Positions 1 to 9,567 of a DNA stretch of 9,901 nt are shown one piece after another. Numbering within the stretch: the stretch's first letter is position 1; each line of letters opens with the position of its first letter. Source of the stretch: Caldithrix sp. (GTDB taxonomy: Bacteria; KSB1; UBA2214; DYKH01); contig DYKH01000174.1 of the NCBI GenBank assembly GCA_020722685.1, forward strand, positions 1-9,901, written 5' to 3'. The translations under genes and the position numbers were made by a program. The notes below the pieces were generated by a model. It did not search any database. It was not told the DNA's origin and saw only the letters and a list, made by a program, of their open reading frames with translations.

Positions 1-63
1 GGAAGAAATCCGCCGGATGGGAAAATTGTACCGGTAAAAATAATTCAAAAAAAATAATCTGAA

Positions 64-80
64 GGGACATCATTTGTCCC
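64..80. promoter_or_regulatory. Palindrome upstream of the cas operon, possible operator
   Basis: GGGACA and TGTCCC form perfect 6-bp arms around a 5-base centre (TCATT). The element covers the place where a -35 box would sit for the -10 element at 92-97, which is the usual position for a repressor or a class II activator. No run of T follows it on the + strand, so it is not a terminator in that direction. A regulator binding here is inference; the symmetry is seen directly. Confidence 0.4.
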
Positions 81-88
81 ACCAGAAG

Positions 89-97
89 TGCTATAAG
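89..97 (+). promoter_or_regulatory. Extended -10 promoter candidate for the cas operon
   Basis: TGC followed by TATAAG gives the TGn extension plus a 5-of-6 match to TATAAT. No good -35 box lies 16-18 bases upstream, which an extended -10 promoter can tolerate; the palindrome at 64-80 occupies that zone. Transcription would start near 103-105, leaving a leader of about 120 bases before cas3. This is the best sigma-70-type candidate upstream of the operon, but it is a prediction only. Confidence 0.45.
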
Positions 98-116
98 AAA
101 AATCGAGGAAATAACT

Positions 117-197
117 ATGGTAATGTCTTCTCATCGTCGACTCGTGTTTTTCGATCTGGAAACTACCAGGTCGTCTAACCCCAAAGATGGAATGTAA
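117..197 (+). pseudogene. 26-codon relic resembling the start of a DEDDh 3'-5' exonuclease
   Basis: A good ribosome binding site (GAGGAA at 105-110, six bases of spacing) precedes an ATG opening 26 codons. Residues 9-17 read LVFFDLETT, which matches the first beta strand and the DxE metal-binding motif (ExoI) that begins DnaQ-like DEDDh exonucleases. The usual Gly after DLETT is Arg here, and the frame ends soon after at TAA 195-197. The frame is the same as that of cas3, but three in-frame TAA codons separate them, and I see no continuation of the exonuclease in other frames. The likeliest reading is the surviving 5' end of a deleted exonuclease gene that kept its start signals. A translated leader peptide is the alternative. 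The match is short, so chance cannot be excluded. Confidence 0.42.
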
Positions 198-212
198 TAA
201 TATCACTAACGC

Positions 213-220
213 GGGGGGGG
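213..220 (+). promoter_or_regulatory. Run of eight G at the cas3 ribosome binding position
   Basis: Eight consecutive G residues end seven bases before the cas3 ATG. No canonical GGAGG is present, but a G run can pair with the CCUCC of 16S rRNA through one G-U pair, so it probably serves as the binding site. Homopolymeric G runs are prone to slippage, which would change the spacing to the start codon without shifting the cas3 frame. Confidence 0.5.
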
Positions 221-227
221 TATTTCA

Positions 228-2620
228 ATGGATTACGATGAATTTTTCAAAAGCATCACCGGACACCAACCCTTTCCTTATCAGGAACACCTCGGTAAGG
301 AACCGTGGCCGGAGTTGCTTGACGTCCCGACGGGTCTGGGCAAAACGGCGGCTGTAATTGTCGCATGGATTTACAAACGTTTGAACAATGATCGTGGGAC
401 CCCGCTGAGATTGGTGTATTGTCTCCCCATGCGCGTCTTGGTGGAGCAGACCTATGATCTTGCTTTGCAATGGGTAGAGAAAGCAAAAGAATACTTCGTT
501 GGGAAAAACGCCTGTTCGCCAAAAGTCTATGTGATGATGGGCGGCGAAAACTATTCGGAATGGGCGGAACATCCTGAAAAACCAGCCATCATCATAGGCA
601 CTCAGGACATGCTCTTGTCACGTGCTTTGATGCGCGGCTATGGTATGAGCCGCTATCAATGGCCGGTTCATTTTGCGTTCCTGCATAACGACGCATTTTG
701 GGTATTTGATGAAATTCAGCTTATGGGTCCCGGACTAGCCACCTCGGCGCAGTTGGAGGCGTTTCGCAGAAACTTCAAAGTTGCACGTTCCAGCCGTTCC
801 CTCTGGTTGTCCGCCACCCTTAATCCGCGCTGGCTTGAAACCGTGGATATGAAGTCTTACCTTGCTGTCGCTTCCCATCTAAAATTGGGCGACGATGACA
901 GGGAACATCACTCCATCAAATTGCGACGAGAAGCGGTCAAGCATCTTGCAAAAGCTGAGACAATGCTCACGGCAGAAAACCGGAAACATTCAGCAAAGGA
1001 TTATCCTGAAGCACTGGCCGAAGAGGTTTTGAAAACGCATATTGAAGGCACTACAACAGTTGTCATCTTGAACACGGTTGAACGCGCCCAAAATCTTTTC
1101 TCTGTAATTGACCGTAAGAAATCGGGAAATATGGAGACACTACTGGTACATTCCCATTTTCGGCCTCAAGAGCGTCAGGTGTTGAATAAAAAGCTTGCCG
1201 AAGACACGCCTGCGGATGGGGCAGGTAGAATCATCGTGGCGACACAGGCCGTGGAAGCGGGGGTGGATATGACCTGCCGCGTCCTTTTTACAGAGCTTGC
1301 GCCCTGGTCTTCTTTGATTCAGAGATTTGGCCGTTGCAATCGTTACGGCGAGTACGACGAGGCTTATGTTTACTGGATTGATTTCGAGGAAGGGATAGAG
1401 CTTGAAAAGCCCTATGAATCGGAAGTTGTCTCGCGTGCGCGAAAAAAGTTGGCTACGCTTGGAACCGCCAGCGCGGTCAACCTGCCTGCCGTTGATGAAG
1501 ATGCCCCGTTTTTTAATGTGATACGCGCAAAAGATTTTCGTGACTTATTCAATACCGATCCTGATCTCTCTGGCTTTGATGTTGATATATCATCTTACAT
1601 TCGCGATGGAAACGATCTTGATATTCAGATTTTCTGGCGGGACTTGTCTAAAGAAACAGACAATCAACAACAACCTCAACGAGAAGAATTGTGCCGTGCT
1701 TCTCTCGGACAGGCGAAGGCGTTACTTGAACGGATCCGGGAACAGGAATTATGGGCTTATCGGTGGGACACTCTTGACGGTAGATGGAAACATTTTTCCG
1801 GGAACATTCGCCCAGGCTTAATACTGATGCTTGACATCAATGCCGGCGGATATTCTTCCCTTTTTGGCTTTATGGCATCCATAAAAGAACAAGTCCCTTT
1901 GGCAACAAAACTTTCGTCCGAACAGTCAGGAGAGACCTATGGTGATGACTGGCGCAGCCGACAATCAAAAACGGTGGAACTCAGCCGTCATCTGTTAGAT
2001 GCCGAATCCGAGGCGGCCATCCTGTGCCGGAAACTTGGTTTAACCGATAGATATAAAGCCGCTGTAATGACAGCCTGTCTGTGGCACGATACCGGTAAGG
2101 CTCACGCAGTTTTTCAGGCAACAATGCACGACTGCCCTCTTGATGAGGCAAGTCGGAAAACACCGCTGTTGGCTAAATCACCGTCCAACCGTCGGCATAA
2201 ACGGGAATATTTCCGTCATGAATTGGCGTCTATGTTGCTCTGGCTGGAGAACGCGAACTCTGAAGAAGATTGCGATTTGGTGGCCTACTTGATTGCTGCC
2301 CATCATGGCAAGGTGCGGCTTTCGCTTCGAGCCATGCCTGATGAAAAAGAACCTGTTAAACCATTAGGCCCGCGTTTTGCGCGTGGTGTGTGGGAGGGGG
2401 ATGTACTGCCGGAGATTGTGATTCAGGAACGGAATGTTATCCCCTCTACGGGGATACGCCTTGATTTGATGGAACTCGGCGAGGGAGAGATGGGGCCGTC
2501 CTGGACTGCACGCACGCAAAAATTGCTTGATGCTTACGGGCCCTTTTTTCTGGCATGGCTGGAATCATTGGTTCGCATAGCCGACTGGCGTGCATCAAGC
2601 GTCGAACAGGAGGAAAAATA

Positions 2621-2621
<1 letters not shown>
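228..2621 (+). CDS. cas3: Cas3 helicase-nuclease, type I-G, with C-terminal HD domain
   Basis: This is the effector helicase-nuclease that is recruited to DNA bound by the crRNA complex and degrades it. The 797-residue protein starts with an SF2 helicase: Walker A VPTGLGKT (33-40), motif Ia LPMRVLVEQT (66-75), the DEAD-box-type motif DEIQ (161-164), SAT (195-197), ATQAVEAGVD (338-347) and motif VI QRFGRCNR (365-372). An HD nuclease follows in the last third: His588, His620-Asp621 (in WHDTGK), His664, His692-His693 (in AAHHGK) and probably Asp786. Having the HD domain after the helicase is characteristic of the I-G/I-U Cas3, in contrast to the usual N-terminal HD. All expected motifs are intact. 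The start at 228 is chosen because an in-frame TAA lies upstream at 207 and the G run is correctly spaced. Its TAA overlaps the next ATG by one base, indicating coupled translation. Confidence 0.95.
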
Positions 2622-5793
<3,172 letters not shown>

Positions 5794-5794
5794 A

Positions 5795-7309
5795 ATGCTT
5801 ACTATTGGTTTTCGTTTTCCCGGTGGGCATTATCACGCCACGCCGTGGGGACGTCACGTGAATGAAGCCGATGTCGAGTGGCCTCCGTCGCCGTGGCGTA
5901 TTTTACGGGCATTCATCGCTGTCTGGCATCGTAAACTGGATAAGGAACGGTATCCGGACAGTCAACTGGAAAATTTGCTGAAAAAACTCGCCAGCAACCT
6001 TCCTTTCTATTGGTTGCCCGAAGTGGTCCATTCCCATGTTCGCCATTATATGCCGGTACGAGATGGAGCAAAAGACAAAAATACTCTGATCTTTGATGCC
6101 TTTGTCCGTCTTTCTCCTCAAGACGAACTCGCCGTTTCCTGGCGTGATATCGATCTTGAACCCTCTGACTGCGCTCTTCTCGACGAATTGCTTGCAGGCA
6201 TTGCCTATCTTGGTCGGGCTGAAAGTTGGGTAGAGGCAAGGCGAATTGAAAAATGGGATGGGAAATTCAACTGTTTCCCAAACGATTCTCAACTTGAAAC
6301 AACAGTAAATGAAGCTGATGAGATTGTGACGCTATTTTGTCCACAAACACCTTCCGCGTACGAGGAATTACGAAGAAAAATGACAGCAGATGGCAGCCAG
6401 CAAAAAAAAGCCAAAGGAAAAAATCGGGTTCCGGTTCTGCCGCAGTCCTGGCTGGCGGCAGTGAGCCTGGAAACAAGCGAACTCCAATCAGATGGATGGA
6501 GTCAGCCCCCTGCCGCCCGCCGGGTATTTTACCGACGTCCAACTAACTGCCTTAAATCTGCTGCTTCACAAAGCTCGAATCGTACGCTTTCCACAACAAA
6601 GCCAGTTACCACTATCCGCTTTGCCCTTTATGGAAATCCCCTGCCTCGGATGGAAGATGCCGTTAAAATCGGTGAATTAACGAAAGTTGCGCTAATGCAT
6701 TTAACTGAAAAAAAAGCAGGGGCAATTCCGATGTTTTTGTCTGGGCATGATCTACCAAAAAGCAACAGGCACGATCATGCTTTTTTTCTTTCTGAAGGCA
6801 ATGAGCATGGACATATCGATCATCTGTTAATCCATGCGTCTGGCGGTTTTTATGGAGAACAGTTGCAGGCCATGCAAAAACTGAATCGACTATACACCCG
6901 AGACGGCAGCGAATGGCAGGTAATGTATGAAGGTTCTGGAAATATAAATGACTTTTCAGAAGTTTGTCCTTATGCCCGGTCTGGTTATACCTGGCGTTCA
7001 GTGACCCCTTATCTGCGTCCCTGGCATATCAAAAAGAATTTCGGGATAAATGAGCAGATTCGCAGGGAATGCTTTTTGCGTGGGCTTCCTGAACCGGCAG
7101 AAATCAAAATTATTGATGAAGTGATGGTCGGCACAAGGCCGCGAAGAGCCTTGCATTTTTATCGGTTTCGCGGAAAACGCGGTTTAACTCAACCAGACAC
7201 GAGCGGTGCCCTGCTTGAGATTGTTTTTTCTGAACCACATACTGGCCCTGTCGCTTTAGGATTCGGCTGTCATTTCGGCCTTGGTTTATTTGCGCCGGTG
7301 GTTGAATGA
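5795..7309 (+). CDS. csb2: Csb2 (GSU0054 family), combined Cas5-Cas6 subunit
   Basis: Csb2 is regarded as a Cas5-Cas6 fusion that processes pre-crRNA and caps the I-G complex. No separate cas5 or cas6 gene exists in the window, so both roles must fall to this protein or be supplied from elsewhere. The N-terminal signature FPGGHYHATPWGRHVNEADVEWPPSPWRILRAF (residues 8-40, shown in part by GGHYHATPWG and WPPSPWRILRA) is diagnostic. The C-terminal half carries the His-rich block around HDHAFFLSEGNEHGHIDH (326-343), VTPYLRPWHIKK (403-413 region) and a glycine-rich end ALGFGCHFGLGLF (487-499) resembling the RAMP G-loop. A low-complexity linker (about 195-270, rich in Lys, Ser and Thr) separates the halves. 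GGAGG at 5783-5787 lies seven bases before the ATG, and only one base separates this gene from csb1. The catalytic residue cannot be assigned from sequence alone; one of the conserved His residues is a candidate. Confidence 0.93.
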   Translation: MLTIGFRFPGGHYHATPWGRHVNEADVEWPPSPWRILRAFIAVWHRKLDKERYPDSQLENLLKKLASNLPFYWLPEVVHSHVRHYMPVRDGAKDKNTLIFDAFVRLSPQDELAVSWRDIDLEPSDCALLDELLAGIAYLGRAESWVEARRIEKWDGKFNCFPNDSQLETTVNEADEIVTLFCPQTPSAYEELRRKMTADGSQQKKAKGKNRVPVLPQSWLAAVSLETSELQSDGWSQPPAARRVFYRRPTNCLKSAASQSSNRTLSTTKPVTTIRFALYGNPLPRMEDAVKIGELTKVALMHLTEKKAGAIPMFLSGHDLPKSNRHDHAFFLSEGNEHGHIDHLLIHASGGFYGEQLQAMQKLNRLYTRDGSEWQVMYEGSGNINDFSEVCPYARSGYTWRSVTPYLRPWHIKKNFGINEQIRRECFLRGLPEPAEIKIIDEVMVGTRPRRALHFYRFRGKRGLTQPDTSGALLEIVFSEPHTGPVALGFGCHFGLGLFAPVVE

Positions 7310-9012
7310 ATAAAGAGTTTAGCAGGGGGAAAGCCTCTTTGACTGTATCTTCTCTGCCCCTCATCCCTGTCCGGATGCTGAACGAGTACGTGTATTGCCC
7401 GCGTCTGGCGTATCTGATGTGGGTGCAGGGGGAGTTTGCCCATAACGAATACACCGTGGAGGGCGTGATCCGCCATCGCCGGGTGGACAAAAGGGGAGAT
7501 ACTGCCCTGCCGGAGGAACCGGAAGAAGGCGAAATCATCCATGCCCGTTCGGTCAGCCTTTCATCGGAATCTCTGGGAATAATCGGGAAAATGGATCTGG
7601 TGGAAGGCGAGGGAAATCTTGTTACGCCGGTCGATTACAAACGCGGCAAACGCCCGCATATTCCCGGCAATGTCTATGATCCCGAAAGGGTGCAACTTTG
7701 CGCCCAGGGTCTACTTCTGCGGGAGCACGGCTACATTGCGAACGAGGGAATTATCTATTTTTGCAGCTCCCGCGAGCGTGTAAGAGTTTTATTCGATGAG
7801 GCCCTGATCAATCTGACGATGAAGGCGATTGCCGATTTCACCCTGATCGCGTCAAAAAAAGAAATCCCTGCGCCGCTGGAAGACAGTCCCAAATGCCCGC
7901 ACTGTTCTCTTGTCGGTATTTGCCTACCCGATGAGGTACGTTATTTCTCCGTGTCGCCGGTCGAACCGCGCCCGATCACTCCGACGCGCGAAGAGGGTCT
8001 GCCTTTGTATGTGCAGTCGCCCCGCGCCTATATCCGCAAGGACGGGGAGAATCTGGTAATCGAGGTGGAAAGACAAAAGGTCGCCGAGGCGCACCTGGGC
8101 GAGACATCTCAGGTAGTGCTTTACGGTAATGCGGCGCTGGCGACGCCAGCCCTGCACGAATGCATGCGCCGCGAGATTCCCGTCACGTACAACTCCTATG
8201 GTGGGTGGTTTATCGGTCACACTGTGGGTACCGGGCACCGTAATGTCGAAATACGAACCAACCAGTACAAGGCAAGTTTCGATGAAGACGCCTGCCTGAA
8301 GCTTGCCCGGAGGTTCATCATCGGTAAAATTGCCAATTGCCGCACGCTGTTGCGCCGCAACTGGCGCGGCGCGAAGGAAGACGAAAAGGCGCCCGCCGAC
8401 TTGCTGGCCGGCCTGCGAGAGGATATCCGCCAGGCGGCTGGGGCATCGTCGCTTGATTCGCTTCTCGGAATCGAAGGCTCGGCGGCGGCTCGTTATTTCC
8501 AGCATTTCGGGAATCTTTTGAGGGCGGATGAAGATCGTGTCGCTTTTGATTTCACCACACGCAACCGCAGACCGCCGCGTGATCCGGTCAACGCAATGCT
8601 TTCTTTTGCCTATGCGATGCTGGCGAGAGAATGGACGATAACACTCTCGGCGGTGGGGTTCGATCCATACAGGGGATTTTACCACCAGCCCCGTTTCGGC
8701 CGCCCGGCGCTTTCGCTCGACATGATGGAGCCGTTCCGCCCGCTGGTCGCCGACTCTGCTGTGCTGACGGCGGTAAACAACGGCGAGGTGCGACCGGACG
8801 ATTTCATCTTTGCCGCTGGCAGTTGTACACTGACCGAAAGCGGCCGGAAACATTTTATCGCCACTTTTGAACGGCGGTTGAACCAGGACGTGACCCATCC
8901 GATCTTCCGCTACCGGATCAGCTACCGGCGTCTTTTCGAGGTGCAGGCGCGCCTGCTGGCAAGGCATCTTTCCGGAGAAATACCTACATTTCCGGTATTC
9001 GTAACAAGGTAG
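7306..9012 (+). CDS. cas4-cas1: Cas4-Cas1 fusion, PAM-selecting spacer integrase
   Basis: One 568-residue protein joins both adaptation functions. The Cas4 part (about 1-212) has the RecB-like nuclease motifs His57, Asp97, VDYK with Asp110 and Lys112, and QLCAQGLLL (130-138), plus four cysteines that would hold an iron-sulphur cluster: Cys31 (in YCPRLAY), Cys197, Cys200 and Cys206. The Cas1 part (about 230-568) has Glu390 (GIEGSAAARYF), His460 (FYHQPRFGRPALS) and the acidic LDMMEPFRP block with Asp472 and Glu475, the metal-dependent integrase site. In the G. sulfurreducens homologue, Cas4 checks a TTN PAM and cuts the 3' end to set spacer direction. Its ATG overlaps the csb2 stop in ATGA, with only a weak GGTGG nearby, so reinitiation is likely. 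An alternative start is Met24. The Cas1 half is distinctly richer in G+C than the effector genes. Confidence 0.96.
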   Translation: MNKEFSRGKASLTVSSLPLIPVRMLNEYVYCPRLAYLMWVQGEFAHNEYTVEGVIRHRRVDKRGDTALPEEPEEGEIIHARSVSLSSESLGIIGKMDLVEGEGNLVTPVDYKRGKRPHIPGNVYDPERVQLCAQGLLLREHGYIANEGIIYFCSSRERVRVLFDEALINLTMKAIADFTLIASKKEIPAPLEDSPKCPHCSLVGICLPDEVRYFSVSPVEPRPITPTREEGLPLYVQSPRAYIRKDGENLVIEVERQKVAEAHLGETSQVVLYGNAALATPALHECMRREIPVTYNSYGGWFIGHTVGTGHRNVEIRTNQYKASFDEDACLKLARRFIIGKIANCRTLLRRNWRGAKEDEKAPADLLAGLREDIRQAAGASSLDSLLGIEGSAAARYFQHFGNLLRADEDRVAFDFTTRNRRPPRDPVNAMLSFAYAMLAREWTITLSAVGFDPYRGFYHQPRFGRPALSLDMMEPFRPLVADSAVLTAVNNGEVRPDDFIFAAGSCTLTESGRKHFIATFERRLNQDVTHPIFRYRISYRRLFEVQARLLARHLSGEIPTFPVFVTR

Positions 9013-9018
9013 AAAAGG

Positions 9019-9306
9019 ATGGAGCATCTTTTTATCGTCAGCTACGACGTGAGTGAACCCAAGCGTTGGCGAAAAGTGTACAAAACGATGCGCGGCTATG
9101 GAGAATGGATTCAATTATCTGTTTTTCAGTGTAGAATGAGTAAAACACGCCTGCTGCAACTGGAAGCCTCCTTGGGAGAAATCGTGAACCAGCATGAAGA
9201 TCACGTTCTTTTTCTCGATCTTGGTCCCGCTGAAGCTGTAAAGCCCCGTATATACAGCATTGGAAAGCCATTCCAGCCGATCTTGCCGGCGCCGGTGATT
9301 GTTTGA
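9019..9306 (+). CDS. cas2: Cas2, structural partner of the spacer integrase
   Basis: Cas2 forms the central dimer that bridges two Cas1 dimers during spacer insertion. The 95-residue length is normal. The first beta strand FIVSYDVSEPKRWRKV (residues 5-20) carries the conserved Asp10, followed by YGEWIQLSVFQC (27-38), the typical second strand. The start is six bases after the cas4-cas1 stop; AAGG at 9006-9009 lies over the end of the upstream gene with nine bases of spacing. No DEDDh domain is fused to it, in contrast to some type I-E Cas2 proteins. The stop codon TGA sits inside the first TTTGACAA copy of the leader, and no terminator separates cas2 from the leader. Confidence 0.95.
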   Translation: MEHLFIVSYDVSEPKRWRKVYKTMRGYGEWIQLSVFQCRMSKTRLLQLEASLGEIVNQHEDHVLFLDLGPAEAVKPRIYSIGKPFQPILPAPVIV

Positions 9307-9334
9307 CAAGATACCGACAAATGTTCTTTGACAA
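9302..9334 (+). repeat. Two TTTGACAA copies, 25 bases apart, spanning the cas2 stop
   Basis: TTTGACAA occurs at 9302-9309 and again at 9327-9334. The first copy contains the cas2 TGA. Each holds the consensus -35 box TTGACA. Spacing of 25 bases is close to two and a half helical turns. Role unknown; promoter element or binding site for an adaptation factor are both possible. Confidence 0.4.
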
Positions 9335-9356
9335 CCAAATATGGAGTTTTTTGAAT
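9328..9356 (+). promoter_or_regulatory. Candidate array promoter with consensus -35
   Basis: TTGACA at 9328-9333 is a perfect -35 box. Seventeen bases later TTGAAT (9351-9356) matches TATAAT at only four of six positions, so the pair is plausible but not strong. Transcription from here would carry about 200 bases of leader before the first repeat. The extended -10 at 9476-9484 is the competing candidate. Confidence 0.35.
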
Positions 9357-9383
9357 ATTCGTGAAAGCGCCAAATTCCAGCGA

Positions 9384-9416
9384 CCGCTGCTGTGACGCGG
9401 GAAACAGCGACAGCGG
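9384..9416. repeat. Imperfect inverted repeat in the leader
   Basis: CCGCTGCTGT (9384-9393) is complementary to ACAGCGACAGCGG (9404-9416) if three bases bulge out of the right arm, leaving a 10-base loop. No T run follows, so an intrinsic terminator is unlikely. It could fold in the leader transcript or mark a protein binding site just upstream of the IHF-like site. Confidence 0.4.
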
Positions 9417-9427
9417 GCGCGGACAGG

Positions 9428-9440
9428 TAAACTATTGATT
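9428..9440 (-). promoter_or_regulatory. IHF binding site, perfect consensus match
   Basis: Read on the - strand the sequence is AATCAATAGTTTA, which fits WATCAANNNNTTR at every fixed position. Its right end lies 127 bases before the first repeat. IHF bends leader DNA to guide Cas1-Cas2 in type I-E and I-F systems; use in this I-G leader is inference. A perfect match is expected by chance roughly once in 100 leaders of this length. Confidence 0.5.
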
Positions 9441-9475
9441 TGTATGGAAAGAAGGTGATAGACATCTCTGTAGTG

Positions 9476-9484
9476 TGGTATTAT
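9476..9484 (+). promoter_or_regulatory. Extended -10 promoter candidate for the pre-crRNA
   Basis: TGG followed by TATTAT gives a TGn extension and a 5-of-6 match to TATAAT. TAGACA (9459-9464) resembles a -35 box but is only 14 bases away, too close for a standard promoter. Transcription would start near 9491, about 77 bases before the first repeat. Confidence 0.35.
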
Positions 9485-9567
9485 TTCTATAGCAATTTGC
9501 TGTTTTGTGATGGGTACTCGCAAATATGCCTTCAAGGTCTGGTGATCCGTCGAGCAGCAGCAAGGCT

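Larger units (their letters stand above)
9307..9567 (+). promoter_or_regulatory. CRISPR leader
   Basis: This 261-base stretch between cas2 and the first repeat contains no credible gene. It is where the array promoter and the signals directing new spacers to the first repeat are expected. Seen within it are the TTTGACAA pair at its left end, a T6 run (9347-9352), an inverted repeat (9384-9416), an IHF consensus (9428-9440), an extended -10 (9476-9484) and the 11-base palindrome AGCAATTTGCT (9491-9501). The repeat orientation (3' end ATTGAAGC away from the cas genes) agrees with this being the leader side. The last bases before the first repeat are GCAGCAGCAAGGCT. Confidence 0.85.

Noticed and set aside
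2..37. Frame ending EEIRRMGKLYR then TAA, possibly the C-terminus of a gene to the left
   Set aside because: Eleven residues at the window edge are too few to support a gene, though the sequence would suit a protein end. The frames beside it are also open, so nothing distinguishes it.
47..80. Possible terminator on the - strand: hairpin GGGACA/TGTCCC followed by a T8 run
   Set aside because: Nine bases separate the stem from the T run and the stem has only six pairs, so it does not fit an intrinsic terminator well. An operator is the better reading.
3..176. Open frame of 57 codons in the third frame across the upstream region
   Set aside because: It has no visible start, is dominated by Lys, Asn and Ser, and runs across the palindrome and promoter candidate.
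2555..2620. Longer csx17 starting at the ATG at 2555
   Set aside because: The added 22 residues overlap the end of cas3, lack a ribosome binding site and precede the conserved family start. The ATG at 2621 has an ideal AGGAGG.
7924..9114. Antisense open frame of 396 codons opposite cas4-cas1 and the start of cas2
   Set aside because: It lies fully opposite a strongly recognised gene in G+C-rich DNA, where long antisense frames arise from codon bias. The protein is rich in Arg and His and shows no family pattern.
9338..9360. T6 run after cas2 as a terminator
   Set aside because: No stable hairpin lies immediately before the run, so the operon may read through into the leader.
9038..9535. Antisense open frame of 165 codons over cas2 and the leader
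   Set aside because: It opposes cas2 and spans the leader, has no recognisable ribosome binding site or family pattern, and is best explained by chance.
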